Of a DNA stretch of 64,000 nt, positions 11,397 to 24,100 are shown in pieces (positions within the stretch are counted from its first letter, which is position 1; every line of letters starts with the position of its first letter). The stretch is from Trachythela sp. YZ-2020 (taxonomy: Eukaryota > Cnidaria > Anthozoa > Malacalcyonacea > Clavulariidae). The notes beneath the pieces were generated by a model that was not told the DNA's origin, did no database searches, and saw only the letters and a list, made by a program, of their open reading frames with translations. Where the stretch lies: positions 186,001-250,000 of the forward strand of contig JADLSH010000014.1 of assembly GCA_016169945.1 (NCBI GenBank), read 5' to 3'. The translations under genes and the position numbers were made by a program.

Positions 11397-13873
11397 CGCA
11401 GCACAAAATTGACACCGGTGACAATTCTCCAATTAGGCAGCGAGCCAGACGAATGCCATACGCATTTCGCGAAGAGTCAAACAAACAAATTTCGGACATG
11501 TTAGATCAAGGAATTATAAGTCCTAGCACCAGCCCATGGCTAGCCCAATTGTTTTAGTGCGAAAAAATCAGGTGATATTCGCTTTGCATTGATTACCGGC
11601 AACTTAATCAGATTACTCGTCATGACGCACATCCCTTGCCAAGGGTAGACGATTTACTCGACTCGGTGGGAAACGCGAAGTATTTTTCCACTTTGGACCT
11701 AAAAAGCGGCTATTGGCAAATTCCAGTTCATCCTGACGATCGTGAAAAAACCGCTTTTATCACGCATAGCGGCTTATACGAGTTCAACCGAATGCCTTTT
11801 GGCCTCGCAACTGCGCCCGCAACGTTCCAGCGAGCCATGGAACTAGTTTTAGCTGGTCTTACTTATAGTATATGTCTTTGCTATTTGGACGACATAATTA
11901 TATTTAGTAACAGCGTTACCGAACACTGTGATAGGTTAAGAACGGTTTTAACTCGTTTCCAGCAGCAAAATCTGCGGTTAAATGTGTCAAAATGTACTTT
12001 TGCGGCAAAGAAGGTTCACTATTTAGGACATATGATATCCGAAGACGGTATAAGCCCGGTTCCGTCAAAGGTCGAAGCAATCAAGCAAATTCCGATGCCA
12101 AAGACAGTCAAGGAAGTCCGAAGTTTCCTAGGTTAATCTGGTAATTATCGCCGTTTTATTAAGAATTACGCAGCCATTTCGGCACCTCTGACTAAATTGA
12201 CCTCAACAACCAGTACAAAACAGTTTGAATGGAACCAAGATTGTGAAAATGCTTTTACAACGCTTCAGACATGTCTGTGCAATTCGCCGGTACTAGTCCA
12301 TCCCAAATTTGACCGAGAATTTATCCTACAAACAGACGCATCGGATATAGGACTAGGTGCGGTATTGTCACAGATTGATGACAATGGCGAAGAACGACCC
12401 ATAGCATATGCGTCTAAAATTTTGTCCGCCCGGGAGCGAAAATACTGCACAACAGAAAAAGAAGCATTCGCGATTGTATTTGGTATCCGCACTTTTCGGA
12501 CGTACTTATTAGGCCGCCCGTTCAAGGTTATAACAGACCATAGTGCCTTAAAATGGCTACATAGTATACGTCTTAAAGGACGGTTAGAAAGGTGGGTAAT
12601 GGAGTTACAAGAATTTCAATTTTCAGTCATTCATAAGCCAGGTAAACTCCACAATAATGCCGATGCTCTGTCTCGTCTTGTAGCACCTATTCCTAGCGAA
12701 TCTCACATGCATGAAAACACAGTCCAAGAATGCCAAACTGATACCACTGCGACATCGTATTTACAGGACTCTGTCGAAGATAAACCTAATTGTGCAATAA
12801 GCGTTAATCCAACAATTAACTTACGGACTGCGCAACAAGAAGACCCGATTATTTCTCAAATTATCCAACTTAAAATTAGCGGCACACCAAAACAGAAGCT
12901 TGCGACATGGCGACATGACCGTCACTTAGTAACATTTTGGCATCATTACAAAAGTTGTTTGTTCGAGATGGGTTGCTTTATCGGTCATAAGACACGAAAT
13001 ACGCATCCCGATCCGGTTGTAGTTGTACCCAAAGCACTAGAAAACGAAATACTTAAGGGTACCCATGATAGCCCATTTACCGGACACCTAGGCGTCACAC
13101 GAACACTTGACCGTATTAGGAAACGTTTCTTTTGGCCACATATGCGAAAATCTGTTGAAGATTATATCCGCCATTGCGACGTATGCATCAAAAGAAAAGC
13201 GCCAGCGCCGACGGCAAATAGTGGAACTGCCCCATTGCAAAGTTTAGAAGTGAGCACACCATTTACATTTTGGGCTTTAGACTATATGGGCCCCTTGCCT
13301 GAAACTAGTCGTGGCAATCGCCACATATTGGTTTTAATGGACCACTTTACAAAATGGTGTGAAGCGTTTCCCACTGCAGATCAAAAAGCGTCCACAGTAG
13401 CTAAAATACTTGTCGATAAAGTTTTCAGTCGATTTGGGCCCCCAGTTGTCTTACACTCTGATCAAGGGGCGAACTTCGAAAGTAATTTAATGCACGAAGT
13501 GTGCGATTTAATGGGAATCACCAAGACGCGAACAACGGCGTATCATCCTCAATGCGACGGCCAAGTAGAGCGGCAAAATAGGACACTGCAAGATATGATA
13601 GCGGCATTTTGTACAAAACACGATAACGATTGGGATTTATGGCTAGACGCAGTAGTTTTCGCCTACAACACGAGTCGACAAGAGTCATTGCAAACATCTC
13701 CATATGAGATAGTTTTTGGTCGTACGCCGAGATTGCCCTTAGAATTAGAGCTAGGCCTCCCACTGAAAGACCCTAGCACACAATCCGAATACACACAGTC
13801 TCTTAGGAAGATATTTAAGGAGGTGAGAGAGGTAGCAAAGGTAAACTTAGAGAGAGCAAGGAGAAACAAATGA
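11397..13873 (+). pseudogene. pol: gypsy reverse transcriptase - RNase H - integrase
   Basis: RT fingers begin in a frame ending at a stop near 11555, shift again around the A6 run at 11562, then run from 11636. The catalytic box YLDD is at 11884-11895. A TAA at 12134-12136 replaces a sense codon after FLG, and the frame resumes at once. RNase H has the Asp of QTDAS near 12340, the Glu of EKEAF and DHSALKWL. Integrase follows with an HHCC zinc finger (HxxxH... CDVC near 13180) and a D,D-35-E core (ALDYMG, SDQGANF, VERQNR). Frame ends at 13871-13873. Confidence 0.9.
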
Positions 13874-14262
13874 AAGGTAATGAAGAGAGAATGCAAAAGT
13901 GGCGCCCATTCGGGTCAGGTGAAACAGTTTACTTGCGTAGACCAAAAGGATGGAAATTTGGGGCCAAGTGGATCGGGCCGTTTGAAGTTGTTTGTCGGTT
14001 AGGCGTTGATTATAAAATCAAATCGATCGAAGGTAAGATTACGGTGGTACATCATGATCGATTGAAGCGTGGTTATGCACCATTAAACTGTGGAGACATT
14101 GTCTGCCCTGCGCGAGAAATTGGGGGCGATCAGGTGGTTTACAATGTTCCCGCAAACAACGTTCAACCTAATTGCGAAAATGCTCCACATGTCCCTCGGG
14201 TTAGGCCTAGGAATCTCAGGCAAGATGTCCATGCGCCTGATCGGTATGGGTTTGCTGCGTAA
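13870..14262 (+). pseudogene. gypsy integrase C-terminal domain
   Basis: Separated from the integrase core by one more frameshift at about 13865. It contains the GPF/Y-like segment WIGPFEVV near 13970 followed by VVHHDRLKR, typical of Ty3/gypsy integrase tails that bind target DNA. It ends at a stop at 14260-14262. Confidence 0.8.
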
Positions 14263-14348
14263 TAATACTCCCAGAACAAACTCTGTTGTAGTAATTTATA
14301 TAATTCATAATTCTGTAAATGTACAATTCTTGTGGGCAAGAATTTTAT

Positions 14349-14360
14349 GTAGGGAGATGG
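14349..14360 (+). promoter_or_regulatory. Polypurine tract
   Basis: gtagggagatgg directly precedes the right LTR, the expected plus-strand primer site. Confidence 0.6.
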
Positions 14361-14570
14361 TGTAACGTGTATACAATATGTAATGTGAAACCGATGTGGT
14401 TTCCGGACAGTGGATGATCTAGACAATGACTTGAGCCGATGACGAGAGAGTGAACGCGCACCTCAGAGCGAGAGGGTCGCACATGAAAGGCTGTAGCCTC
14501 TGTAATATAACTAGGAAATAAAGAGTTTAAAACCGAGTTCGTGAAGTCTATTGAGTATCGGCACGCTACA
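14361..14570 (+). repeat. Right LTR of the gypsy element
   Basis: Matches 9241-9450 with no difference seen; followed by the 4-bp duplication aaat (14571-14574). Confidence 0.95.
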
Positions 14571-14782
14571 AAATAACCTTTATTCTCAAGTATAAAAGAC
14601 TAAAATCTTAAGGTTTCACAATTGTTTAAAAAATTGCTCCCGTGGGCTATAGGCCTTCGTCCCTTTATGCACAGTTTTTTAAAAGCAACATAAACGTTCA
14701 TCCACTCATTGAGTGATATTGACCTCGTGCATTGACGTCTATGCAAATACACATGCGCAGATACATGTACGCTTAGCGTACC

Positions 14783-16869
14783 TATTTTTGTATCTGCGTA
14801 GCAGATATAATACCATTGTGCTGTAAATGTTAATGTTAATGTTTATGTTAATGTTAGTGTAACTTTTAGCCATTCAGCGACGAGCTTATATAAAATAGGC
14901 AAAGTTAGCCAATCAGCAATTGGCTTACAACCAACAATGACGTAATGTTTCACGAGAATTACACTTCATTCATTTTGCCTGTTCGCAGGCAGATCCTAAA
15001 TTCAACATGACGCATATGGTTTGAAATGAAATGTCAAAATATATTGACAAAACGTCGTTAATTCATATAAAAACGTGGAAATACGAAGGTTTTCAATACG
15101 AAAGTATCGACTAGAGGGAATGCTTTAAAATACGTTGCCAATTTCAAATGTAGTTGTTCTATTTCTGAAGGAGAAACTAAACAGTTGAACAGTCAAACTG
15201 TCGAAGATTAAGCCATTAAGGTATATAAGAAATACTAGGCTACAACATATTAAAAATAAAACATTGTATATATTGACTATATACAGTTGTTACTCGTTTG
15301 AATTGGTGTGCCAACGTTTGACCAATACGTGCGCCGTGCACGCGATTAAATGTCTTGCGTATTCCACTGTTGTCGTGAGAAATGCGTCTCGCTGAATACT
15401 TATATCGAGTCTGTTCAAGCGTTTGTGTCAAATCGAAGTATAATAATGAGGAGCTATAGGATCATCTTAAAATATTGCAAGATGTAGAGAGAACTAAAGT
15501 CTAATTCGGTTTTCTTATAAAAACTTGACCTGTTTACAGTGTAATAATTATCAAGAATATGTGATAGCTGACTCTTGAACTCTAATAAATAGAGCTCCGC
15601 GTTATTGCGCGTTTATGTCTCAATTATATTCAACACTGCTATCTAGTTTCTCTTTAGTTTCCCACAAATACAAATAAATACCCACGAATGGTATACGTTC
15701 GCTCAAACTATTGTAGAGTATAGATGTTTTAGAGTGATGCGCCGAATCAAGTGTTGAAGGCGCAATCTTTGTTGTTGGAAATATAATATCCCTCATATTA
15801 TTTGTCGTCAGGATGCGTTTCGCTGAATACTGATATCGAGTCTGTTCAAGAGTTTGGGTCAAATCGAAGTATAATAACGATGAGCTATAGGATCATCTTA
15901 AAATATTGGAAGACGTAGGGAGAACTAAGCTCTTCGGTTTTCTTGTAAAAACTTGACCCGTTTATAGTGTAATAATTATCAAGAATATGTGACAGCTGAC
16001 CCTTGAACTCTAATAAATAGAGCTCGTTATTGCGCGTTTATGTCTGAATTATATTCAACACTGATTTCTAGTTTATCTTTAGTTTCCCACAAATACAAAT
16101 AAATGCCCGCGTATGGTTCGCTCAAATTATTGTAGAGTATAGATGTATTAGAGCGATGCGCTTTACGATCGTCAAGTCTTGAAGGCGCAATGTTTGTTGT
16201 TGGAGATATAATACCCTCATGTAGACTGAGGTATGTCGAATATTTTACATAGTGCGTGACGAATATCTGCATGATTTGTACGTTTCTCGTTTGTATTGCA
16301 CATGCATTTATCGTATCATTCCCTTGATGCGTTATTGATCTGGTTAAAACACAAGTACGTAACTCAAAATGCGCAAGTATTCTAAGATGCACACAAGAAA
16401 ATTGCATGCGTTTTGTGCGGGCGACTTGGGTAACGGTGGGAGTGCAAGTTTGTGACACCCCCAAAAAGCCACAACGACGACGACGAAGAAAACAGACAGG
16501 GGTACATTAAACCTATGGCTCTGCCAGCCGTAGTAACTATATACACGTCGTCCCAATGGGAATACTTGTCCTTAGAGTCATACTATTGTTGCTTTATTGT
16601 GTTTGCCCCCTTTGCAAAATGGCGCCCGTAATTACGAAATTGCCTATTGTTCAATATTACTCCTTCATGGGCAACTGTAGACTTTCTCAAAGTCCCTCGT
16701 CTTTAGGATAGTCTTTATAACGAAGGAAATTTCAAGGAAGTATTTCAGCGCTGCCCTCGTTTTAGTGCTGCCCTCGACCAGTGCTGCCCTCGACTAGCAG
16801 AGGTCGACTTGGAGCAAGTCTAGGGCAACTGTGGCATCACCATGAGCAGATACATGTACGCTTAGCGTA
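14783..16869 (+). repeat. Tandem unit B (diverged)
   Basis: Begins with the same hairpin word as units A and C and carries cattcagcgacgagcttata, then diverges at about 14900 and lacks a recognisable first exon. It ends with the shared tacatgtacgcttagcgtac motif at about 16850. Confidence 0.65.
15375..16225. repeat. Direct duplication, period about 435 bp
   Basis: Two adjacent copies (about 15375-15810 and 15811-16225) share gctgaatac-t-atatcgagtc, gagctataggatcatcttaa and caaatacaaataaa in order. This is an internal duplication inside unit B; no coding function seen. Confidence 0.8.
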
Positions 16870-18195
16870 CCTATTTTTGTATCTGCGTAGCAGATATATT
16901 GCCATCGCCTTGTTAATGTTAATGTTAAGTTAGCTTGTAGCCATTCAGCGACGAGCTTATATCAGCCAATCAGCGATTAGCTTACAAATCGACCATTGAT
17001 GTTGATTATTTCAAGATGGCGGACTACTGAAGGGCGAAAATTGTAAACATGAGTCAAATTTTTAATTTGACGGTGAAAATTATGCATCAAACCAACGATC
17101 ATTTTAATTTTGTATATTGTTTTGAACATGGCAAGAGTCGAGCTAGTATTGGAAGTAGTTGATGGCATTTTACGCTGTGAAAATGATTCGCCAATTTACA
17201 CAAAGTATTTACTTTACTTGACCTGCTATATATCAATATCATTTGAATCAGGAAACAAGGTAAGCCGTGTTAAATATTGTACGAATATCCTGCATTATTC
17301 GAGCTTCTATTTCGACAAAGTTAACTCATAAAAGTGTTAAAATAATTCAATATTTATTCTCAACACTATTTGTGTCAAAATCTTCAAATGGAATTGTCAT
17401 TTCGATAGTCAACATCACCTTATACTTTTGAGATTTTTAATTGGTATAAAGATATAAGCACAGTGTGGAATTTTTTTCCCAAACTGCTGTGACTAGGGGG
17501 ACGAAACGAGTTGATGGTATGTAATATTTATATGTGGTTGTGGTCTGCCTTTTTAAATATTGTACGAATACCCTGCGTTATTCGAGCTTCTATTTTGACA
17601 AAGTTCACTCATAAAAGTGTTAAAATAATGCCATATTTATTCTCAACACCATTTGGGTCAAATCGACAAGAGTTTATTGTCATTGTTTCTCATTTCAATA
17701 GTCAACATCACATTTCGACAAAGTTCACTCACAAAAGTGTTAAAATAAAGCCATATTTATTTTCAACACTATTTGGGTCAAATTGACAATAGTTCATGGT
17801 CATTGTTTGTCATTTCAATCGTCAACATCATCTTTAATATATTAAATTTACTTTTGATATTTGATTGGTATAAAGATATAAGCACAGTTTGGCATTTCCT
17901 TCCCAAACTGTTGTGACTAGGGGACTAAATGAGTTGATGGTATGTAATATTTATATGTGGTGTGTAAATAGTGCCGCTAGCATAACCTTTATTCTCAAGT
18001 ACAAAAGACTAAATCTTAAGGTTTCACAATTGTTTAAAATTGCTCCCGTGGGCTATAGGCCTTCGTCCCTTTATGCACAGTTTTTTAAAAGCAACATAAA
18101 CGTTCATCCACTCATTGAGTGATATTGACCTTGTGCATTGACATCTATGCAAATACACATGCGCAGATACATGTACGCTTTGCGTACCTATTTTT
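16870..18195 (+). repeat. Tandem unit C (holds the intact first exon)
   Basis: Closest relative of unit A. It contains the intact exon at 17128-17259, two intron repeats of about 280 bp (starting near 17270 and 17550) and the uninterrupted sequence into which the gypsy element inserted in unit A. It ends with the tacatgtacgct-t-gcgtac hairpin word. Confidence 0.75.
17128..17259 (+). CDS. PHD-finger gene, exon 1
   Basis: ATG at 17128 opens 44 codons (MARVELVLEV...) ending at donor aag|gtaagc. The sequence upstream is a conserved promoter-like block shared by the tandem units, including aagatggcgg near 17013, so this ATG is favoured. Confidence 0.55.
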
Positions 18196-21100
18196 ATTTT
18201 TGTTCACACAGCGTGCCAATTAGAACTTTTGAATGCTACGCTGTACACTTGATATTTTTACGTTTTCGTGTCATTATGTTTCAAGATCGATATGCTTTTT
18301 ATACTAATAATTTGATGAGATCATCAGTAAATACTCCGATCCGGTTGAGTCTCATCAGGATTGTATCTCGATATCTGCCTCCTTCGACCGTTTTTTACAA
18401 AAATATTCTGAATTTTAAGCCTTCGCATAATCAAGAAACCCATGCAACGAGACAGACGGACACTGACAGGCTTTCTGTTAACAAATTGGAGCCAGCATGG
18501 TGAGCACACGTTCAGAAAAATCACAAAAAAATGCTGATTTTAATGAAAATATGTGAGGAATCCGAGAATGCATGCAACGTAATGCAGACTATATGTTTAT
18601 ATGAATAAGCATACAATATGGTTATATGGGCGAAACCTCGGGCGAAACACTGGCGAACCTTTGGCAGTGTGGCAACTTAACAACTAACAACTGTATCCAT
18701 TCCACCCAAATTTATCATGATTCATGACGACATATCGATTTTGGCTGGGGGGTGTGAAGTTTCGAAATGAGACCGACTCATAAATTCAGACCGACTTCTC
18801 AAGCCCCCAAATTATGTAAGTATTCAATACGCACGCCACATACAGTATGAGTGTTATGACATTCTAGAAGAACGCTTTACAGGATATTCGGCAAACTTTT
18901 CTACGGTATTTGGCAAACTTTATATTTTAATTAATGCAACGATCTCTGAAACTATATTTAGCGTTGGTAACGAATTAAATTTGTTGTCATTACGACATAT
19001 TAACACACTTGAGTGGAGATGCACAATGCGGATACACGGATACAGTTCCGTCATACCAGAATTTAATATATATCTCATAAATGCTGAAATATTGTTAAAA
19101 ACTCTTTACTTGACGTGTGTAGTCATGTAGACTCGTACAACATTTCCTAACGTTAAACTCCTGCATGAAGGCTATACCATTTTGGGACAGACTTGCAGCT
19201 GACACTTTACTTTAGGGTATACATTTTACGGTAGTCAGAGCACTTAGACTTATATCTGTATTGTATTCTATAGAAAGGTATTGATGTCAATCCTAGCTGC
19301 TACAAACATGACATGTCTTGTAGACGATCGAATTTTCACGGCACAAATGAGTGAGTTTCTTTTGCAAGTTCAATCAGGACTTGCACAAGGTTCACTTCGA
19401 ACTGGATTTTCTGTTCCGGTTGGGAATGTGCGTGTCAGTTCAAATTCCCGAGAAGGTGTAAGGTGAGCAGACAAAGTAAATATATAATATACCATGCCAA
19501 AACTCGGCGAAACTAAATCTCTGATCGTATATAAGTTTTTCATTCCTAAACAAGTCAATTTTTCTTTTCGCCTTTGTCGTTTTCACGCTAGCTGCCTACT
19601 GATCATGTTTTCAAGTGACATAGAAAACAGATAATCAAATGTGTACGCTTGTGAACGCTTTAAATTTTTTTTGTAAAACGAACTTATAAGGTACCACTGG
19701 GTCTGGGAAAATATTACACAATGTACCACTTGGAGTTAAAATATATTTATTTCTTTTGGTAGAATATATGGCAGGAGTATTGTTTTAACCTACAAAACAG
19801 TTTTACACTTGAGAATGAAGATGCGTTAAACAGCGAGCTTGTAGGACTTGTTGAAAACAACAAGGTAAGCCGTCATTATGATTGTGTGGTATATTGATAT
19901 GAGAACATGAGAAAATTGGGCAAAATTAGAGAGCTAAGGGGTGGACCATTAGATATTGTGGGGATTCTTGTAATAATTGTATTTTCGAGGTCAGTGCTTT
20001 GTCGGAATTTTTTAAATCCATTGAATCACTAATGGTAATGCTATTTGCAGGGTTTTTTTTCTTTCCTAATCATTTTTTAAAGTTAAATATGTGCATGATT
20101 TTTTATTTCACAGCCCCTCCCCGGATATCTACTGAATCACCCCTAGATAAAAAACGTTTCAGTCCTGTGACGTGAAAGTCGCACACTCCACCTTGCAGAC
20201 GCTCCTCTTAGACTTCAGTATAGTTAAATGCGAAAAGCATGCAGGGTAAATTATTCGTTAAGCGGGAAAAATCGGGATGCGTGGTGGAAGTCACACGTAC
20301 AAAATTACGCCGTGAGAGATGGCGACAAACATGCATAAATTTCAACTAACAAGGGAGGAAAGACATCGTAAATCTCGCAGAAATTTCAAAAAGACAACCA
20401 CATGCTGCCTACATTGCCCTCACAAAGGGATACAAATCGAAATTCACATATTTCATGCGAACAATCGAGGCATTTGAAGAGTATGTAGACCCGGTACATG
20501 AAGCCATCAATGAAATACTCCTCACGCCAATTTTTTGGTCTGGAAGAACCCCTCCCGGATGACCTAAGTAAACTCATGACTCTAACACCAGCACAAGGCG
20601 GGTTGGGAGTACCTGACCTGAAAGCCGAAGCCCCGCAGCAATACGCAGCCTCAAAACTAATAACCAAACAACACGCAGAGACAATCAAAGGGCAAAGCGC
20701 TTTTATGGAACCGAGTGAGCAGTCTATAGATGATCGGAAGAGAATGCAGCAGACAATCAAGATGGAGACTGCTAGGTCAATGAATAGGTCAGTGAATAGC
20801 ATTGATGCATCTCTGTCCCCAGACGTACTACGTTTGGTAATGCAATCAAGAGACAAGGGTGCGAGCTCTTGGCTAAATGCCTTACCACTCAAAGACCAGG
20901 GCTTGGCCCGTAATAAGCAAGAATTTAGAGACTCGCTGCGAGTGAGATACAATCTGCCTCTGCATGATCTACCAAGCCATTGTGCTTGCGGAGATCGCTT
21001 CAACATCAACCATGCCCTCTCATGCAAAAAAGGGGGATTCGTGGCGCAAAGACATGACGGAGTTCGCGATATACTTACCTCGTTACTCGGTAAAGTTTGC

Positions 21101-24100
21101 AAGAATGTGGAAATAGAGCCACATCTCCAACCTATCGACAACGAAAGGTTCAAGCTAAGATCTGCGATTACAAGCCCTGAGGCGAGATTGGATAGGAAGG
21201 CGGGAGGTTTCTGGTTGCGTGGAGCTACTGCATTTTTCGACGAGAGAGTGACGCATGTAAACTCAAAGTGTAACCAAGGCCGGCCAACGGAGACGATTTT
21301 CAAGGAGCACGAGAACGAGAAGAAACGGAAGTACCAACAGAGGGTTTTAGATGTTGAAATGGGCTCTTTTACACCTCTTGTTTTGGGGACAAATGGCGGA
21401 ATGGGGAGTGAATGCAAAATTTTTCTCAAACAACTGGTCCAGAAACTGTCCAAGAAGGATAATGAACGATATGCAGTTGTCATAGCGTGGTTGAGAACCA
21501 GAATTTTTTTGAAATTTTGAGATCAGTGCATGTAAGTGTCAGAGGGTCAAGATCACCCTTTTTTAGAAAGAAATTTGAAGTTTTAGACGATTTTGGACTA
21601 AACGTCAAGGCTGCTGGAGTCTTTTAGAATTTTTATCATATTTTAATAATATAGTTTTAAATAATTTATAATAGTATGTATTCTGTATTCAAACATTATT
21701 ACTGGTGAGAAAGGAACATTATTAGAGATGAGAAAGGAATATTTTGCGTAAATGTACACTAACATAGTTAATATTAAGTTGTATAATTGTAATTTAATTT
21801 CAAATAACAAATGCTGACCTCATATTGACGGCTATGATAAATAGAAACACGTGATGTCCGCATACTCTCTATTACTAAACCAATACACGATCCCGACCAG
21901 GAGCTGATTGTATAAAAATGAAGTTCAGTTAACTATAGTTAGTACAAAAGTTAACCATCAGAATTGCGTATTTAAAGTCAATGACCATTGAATTATCACT
22001 CTCCAGTATTGCATTATGTAATAAAAAATCATCAAAAGGAATGCATGATGCATTCCAATCCAATAAGGAACAAAACCTAATATAACTTCCAATACGTTAG
22101 AGGTATTGACCGTGACGGTAAGACTAAGTAAAATTGGGTGAAAGTTGAAATTTTACCATGCAAAATTAATGTTTAGGGTGTACTAACTGCCAGCTGGGTT
22201 ATAAAGACATTTTGGAAAAGTTGGTCCCGAATCAGCAGCCGAGGTGGCGCAATGGTATTTCTGGACTTCTCTACACATACGTCATGGTATGCATTATTCT
22301 TATTATTAATGCATGTTGTAACATAAATTTTCTTGTAACAATTTATTGCCAACACTTATGTAAATGTCCATGATGTCGTCTTTGATCACTACGTATTACT
22401 CTTTAAACAACCATCTTTACACTCTATTTAGTTTCATAAAGTTGCTTTTGGTTCCATAACTGAGGACTGCCTGGTATCAAGTTTGGAACACATGGTTTCA
22501 AGTGGCTTAAGAACCGAGGAAAGTGAGGAGTACCAAGGGCCCACATTTTGGTGTAGGCTAACAAAAGAAATCCATCAGGCACTACAAAAAGACGACGCAT
22601 TTAGTATTCCTTTTTATATTCTATACTTGATCTTTAGTGCTATTTATGCACGTTTTTAATTCTTGTTGTATAATTTTAGCCCCTCACATGGTTAAATCCT
22701 TCTGTGAACGTTTCCGTAAAGGAAAATTTGTTTCTGCAATTGGAATAACCTGCAATGTGATTGCATCATTTGCAAGCATTGGCAATAAGGTATTTGGCTA
22801 CATGTTTCAGAACGATAGACATGTAAACTAGTATAGATAAATTTACTACGAGTCTATTCACCAGAAGCCATTTACCACACTGATCATAATAATGCATGTA
22901 ATGTGTATTTTAATGTGATATATTTTGGTCTCGTGCTCTACCATTCAGTATACCATGACTGAGTTACCTTTTATAGTATTGGTCAAAAACGTCTATTGTT
23001 TTGTTCAATATATTTTTAAGGAAGCCAAAGAAAGCTTCTCTTCCATCGTCGATCTGACGAAAACCAAAACTCCAGTAGCCACAATGTCTGTGGCTACTGA
23101 TAAAACTGCGAAACTGGCAGATGTGAGGAGGAAAGAACCTGGTAAAACAAAGAATGCCAAAGGTAACAAAATTCCCAAAAGTGAATTGGACGACGACCTG
23201 ATGCAATCAATTGAATACGGTGAGAAAAAAATGAATAAAGAAAAAAAACTAAGTAAAAAAGGCTGATTTGCATTCAGTGCAAAATGTCGCGCGATCGACC
23301 TTTTACGATCGTTTTCTTTAGAATTATGGACTGGATCCGTTCCAGTCGAACGCTCATAATTCAAAAGAAAACGATTGCAAACGCGACATTTTGCACTGAG
23401 TGGAAATCAGCCTTTACGTGGGGGGGGGGGGGGTCATTTCTCCTAACAATATATTTTCAAGATATTATTTCTCATGTTTCAACCATGCTATATCGTCTAT
23501 TCTGATTTCTTGCGTGTCTTTTAATTATCAGGAGGCTTCATCTTTCCTTTTTTTAGCTTGTGGAATAGGAGAGCATAACTGTCCCGCGCAGTCTCAGAGT
23601 ACATCAGCAACATGCAGCATGGATGCAGATGATGAATACGCGGCAGAAATTAAAGAAAGTGTGCAAGAGCTGTTAGAAATGTTTAACAACGAATCCATAC
23701 ACTCTGGTATTATATTAATTTCAACACGAGTGGTCACTGGTCATGCTGTATTGAGTGTATAGCCAGAAGGCAAGTTACGATTTAATAGATAATTACTGAG
23801 GCCAACGGCATTCTTGAATATATTGCAGCCAGCTGAGGCTGAAGGCAGAATTATATGCATTTAATTAATTACCTAACTCCTGTACGTATCACAAGCTATA
23901 AATTTTTAGGATTAAGAAAAATGTATATGTAAAATTTGAAAATCCCATTATAATTTCATTAACATTCTCTAAAAATATCATTCTATTTACACAGACATGC
24001 ATTGTCAATCAATTCTTTACTTCTTTATAGTCCGAAACAGAGTTACATCTGAATCAGAGAATAATCTTTGTGGTCGCGACGAAAAATGGTCGCACGTATG

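Larger units (their letters stand above)
9241..14570 (+). mobile_element. Ty3/gypsy LTR retrotransposon, full length but broken ORFs
   Basis: A 5330-bp element with two 210-bp LTRs that I could not tell apart by eye, TGT...ACA termini, a primer-binding site right after the left LTR, a purine-rich tract before the right LTR and a 4-bp target duplication. The order gag - protease - reverse transcriptase - RNase H - integrase is the Ty3/gypsy (Metaviridae) order. It would replicate through an RNA intermediate in cytoplasmic particles and integrate in the nucleus. At least three in-frame stops and four frameshifts interrupt the reading frames, so this copy is not autonomous as it stands. It sits in tandem unit A. 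Confidence 0.95.
7819..14782 (+). repeat. Tandem unit A (promoter-first-exon repeat, interrupted by a gypsy element)
   Basis: First of three tandem units. Each starts at a hairpin (atctgcgtagcagat) and ends with tacatgtacgcttagcgtac, itself palindromic. After the hairpin come short T-rich repeats, a conserved stretch (cattcagcgacgagcttata), a first-exon-like ORF, then intron-like repeats of about 280 bp whose copies begin near 8252, 8527 and 8813. The Ty3/gypsy element at 9241-14570 lies inside. Unit C (16870-18195) is the close relative and shows the uninterrupted arrangement. Confidence 0.75.

Noticed and set aside
14755..14800. Helitron 3' end (hairpin gtacgcttagcgtac)
   Set aside because: The hairpin is not followed by CTRR, and no TC start or Rep/helicase gene goes with it. 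The RecQ-like helicase at 42-44 kb belongs to the TIR element.
20386..21483. 365-codon minus-strand frame
   Set aside because: Antisense of the non-LTR element; the plus-strand frame carries the recognisable motifs.
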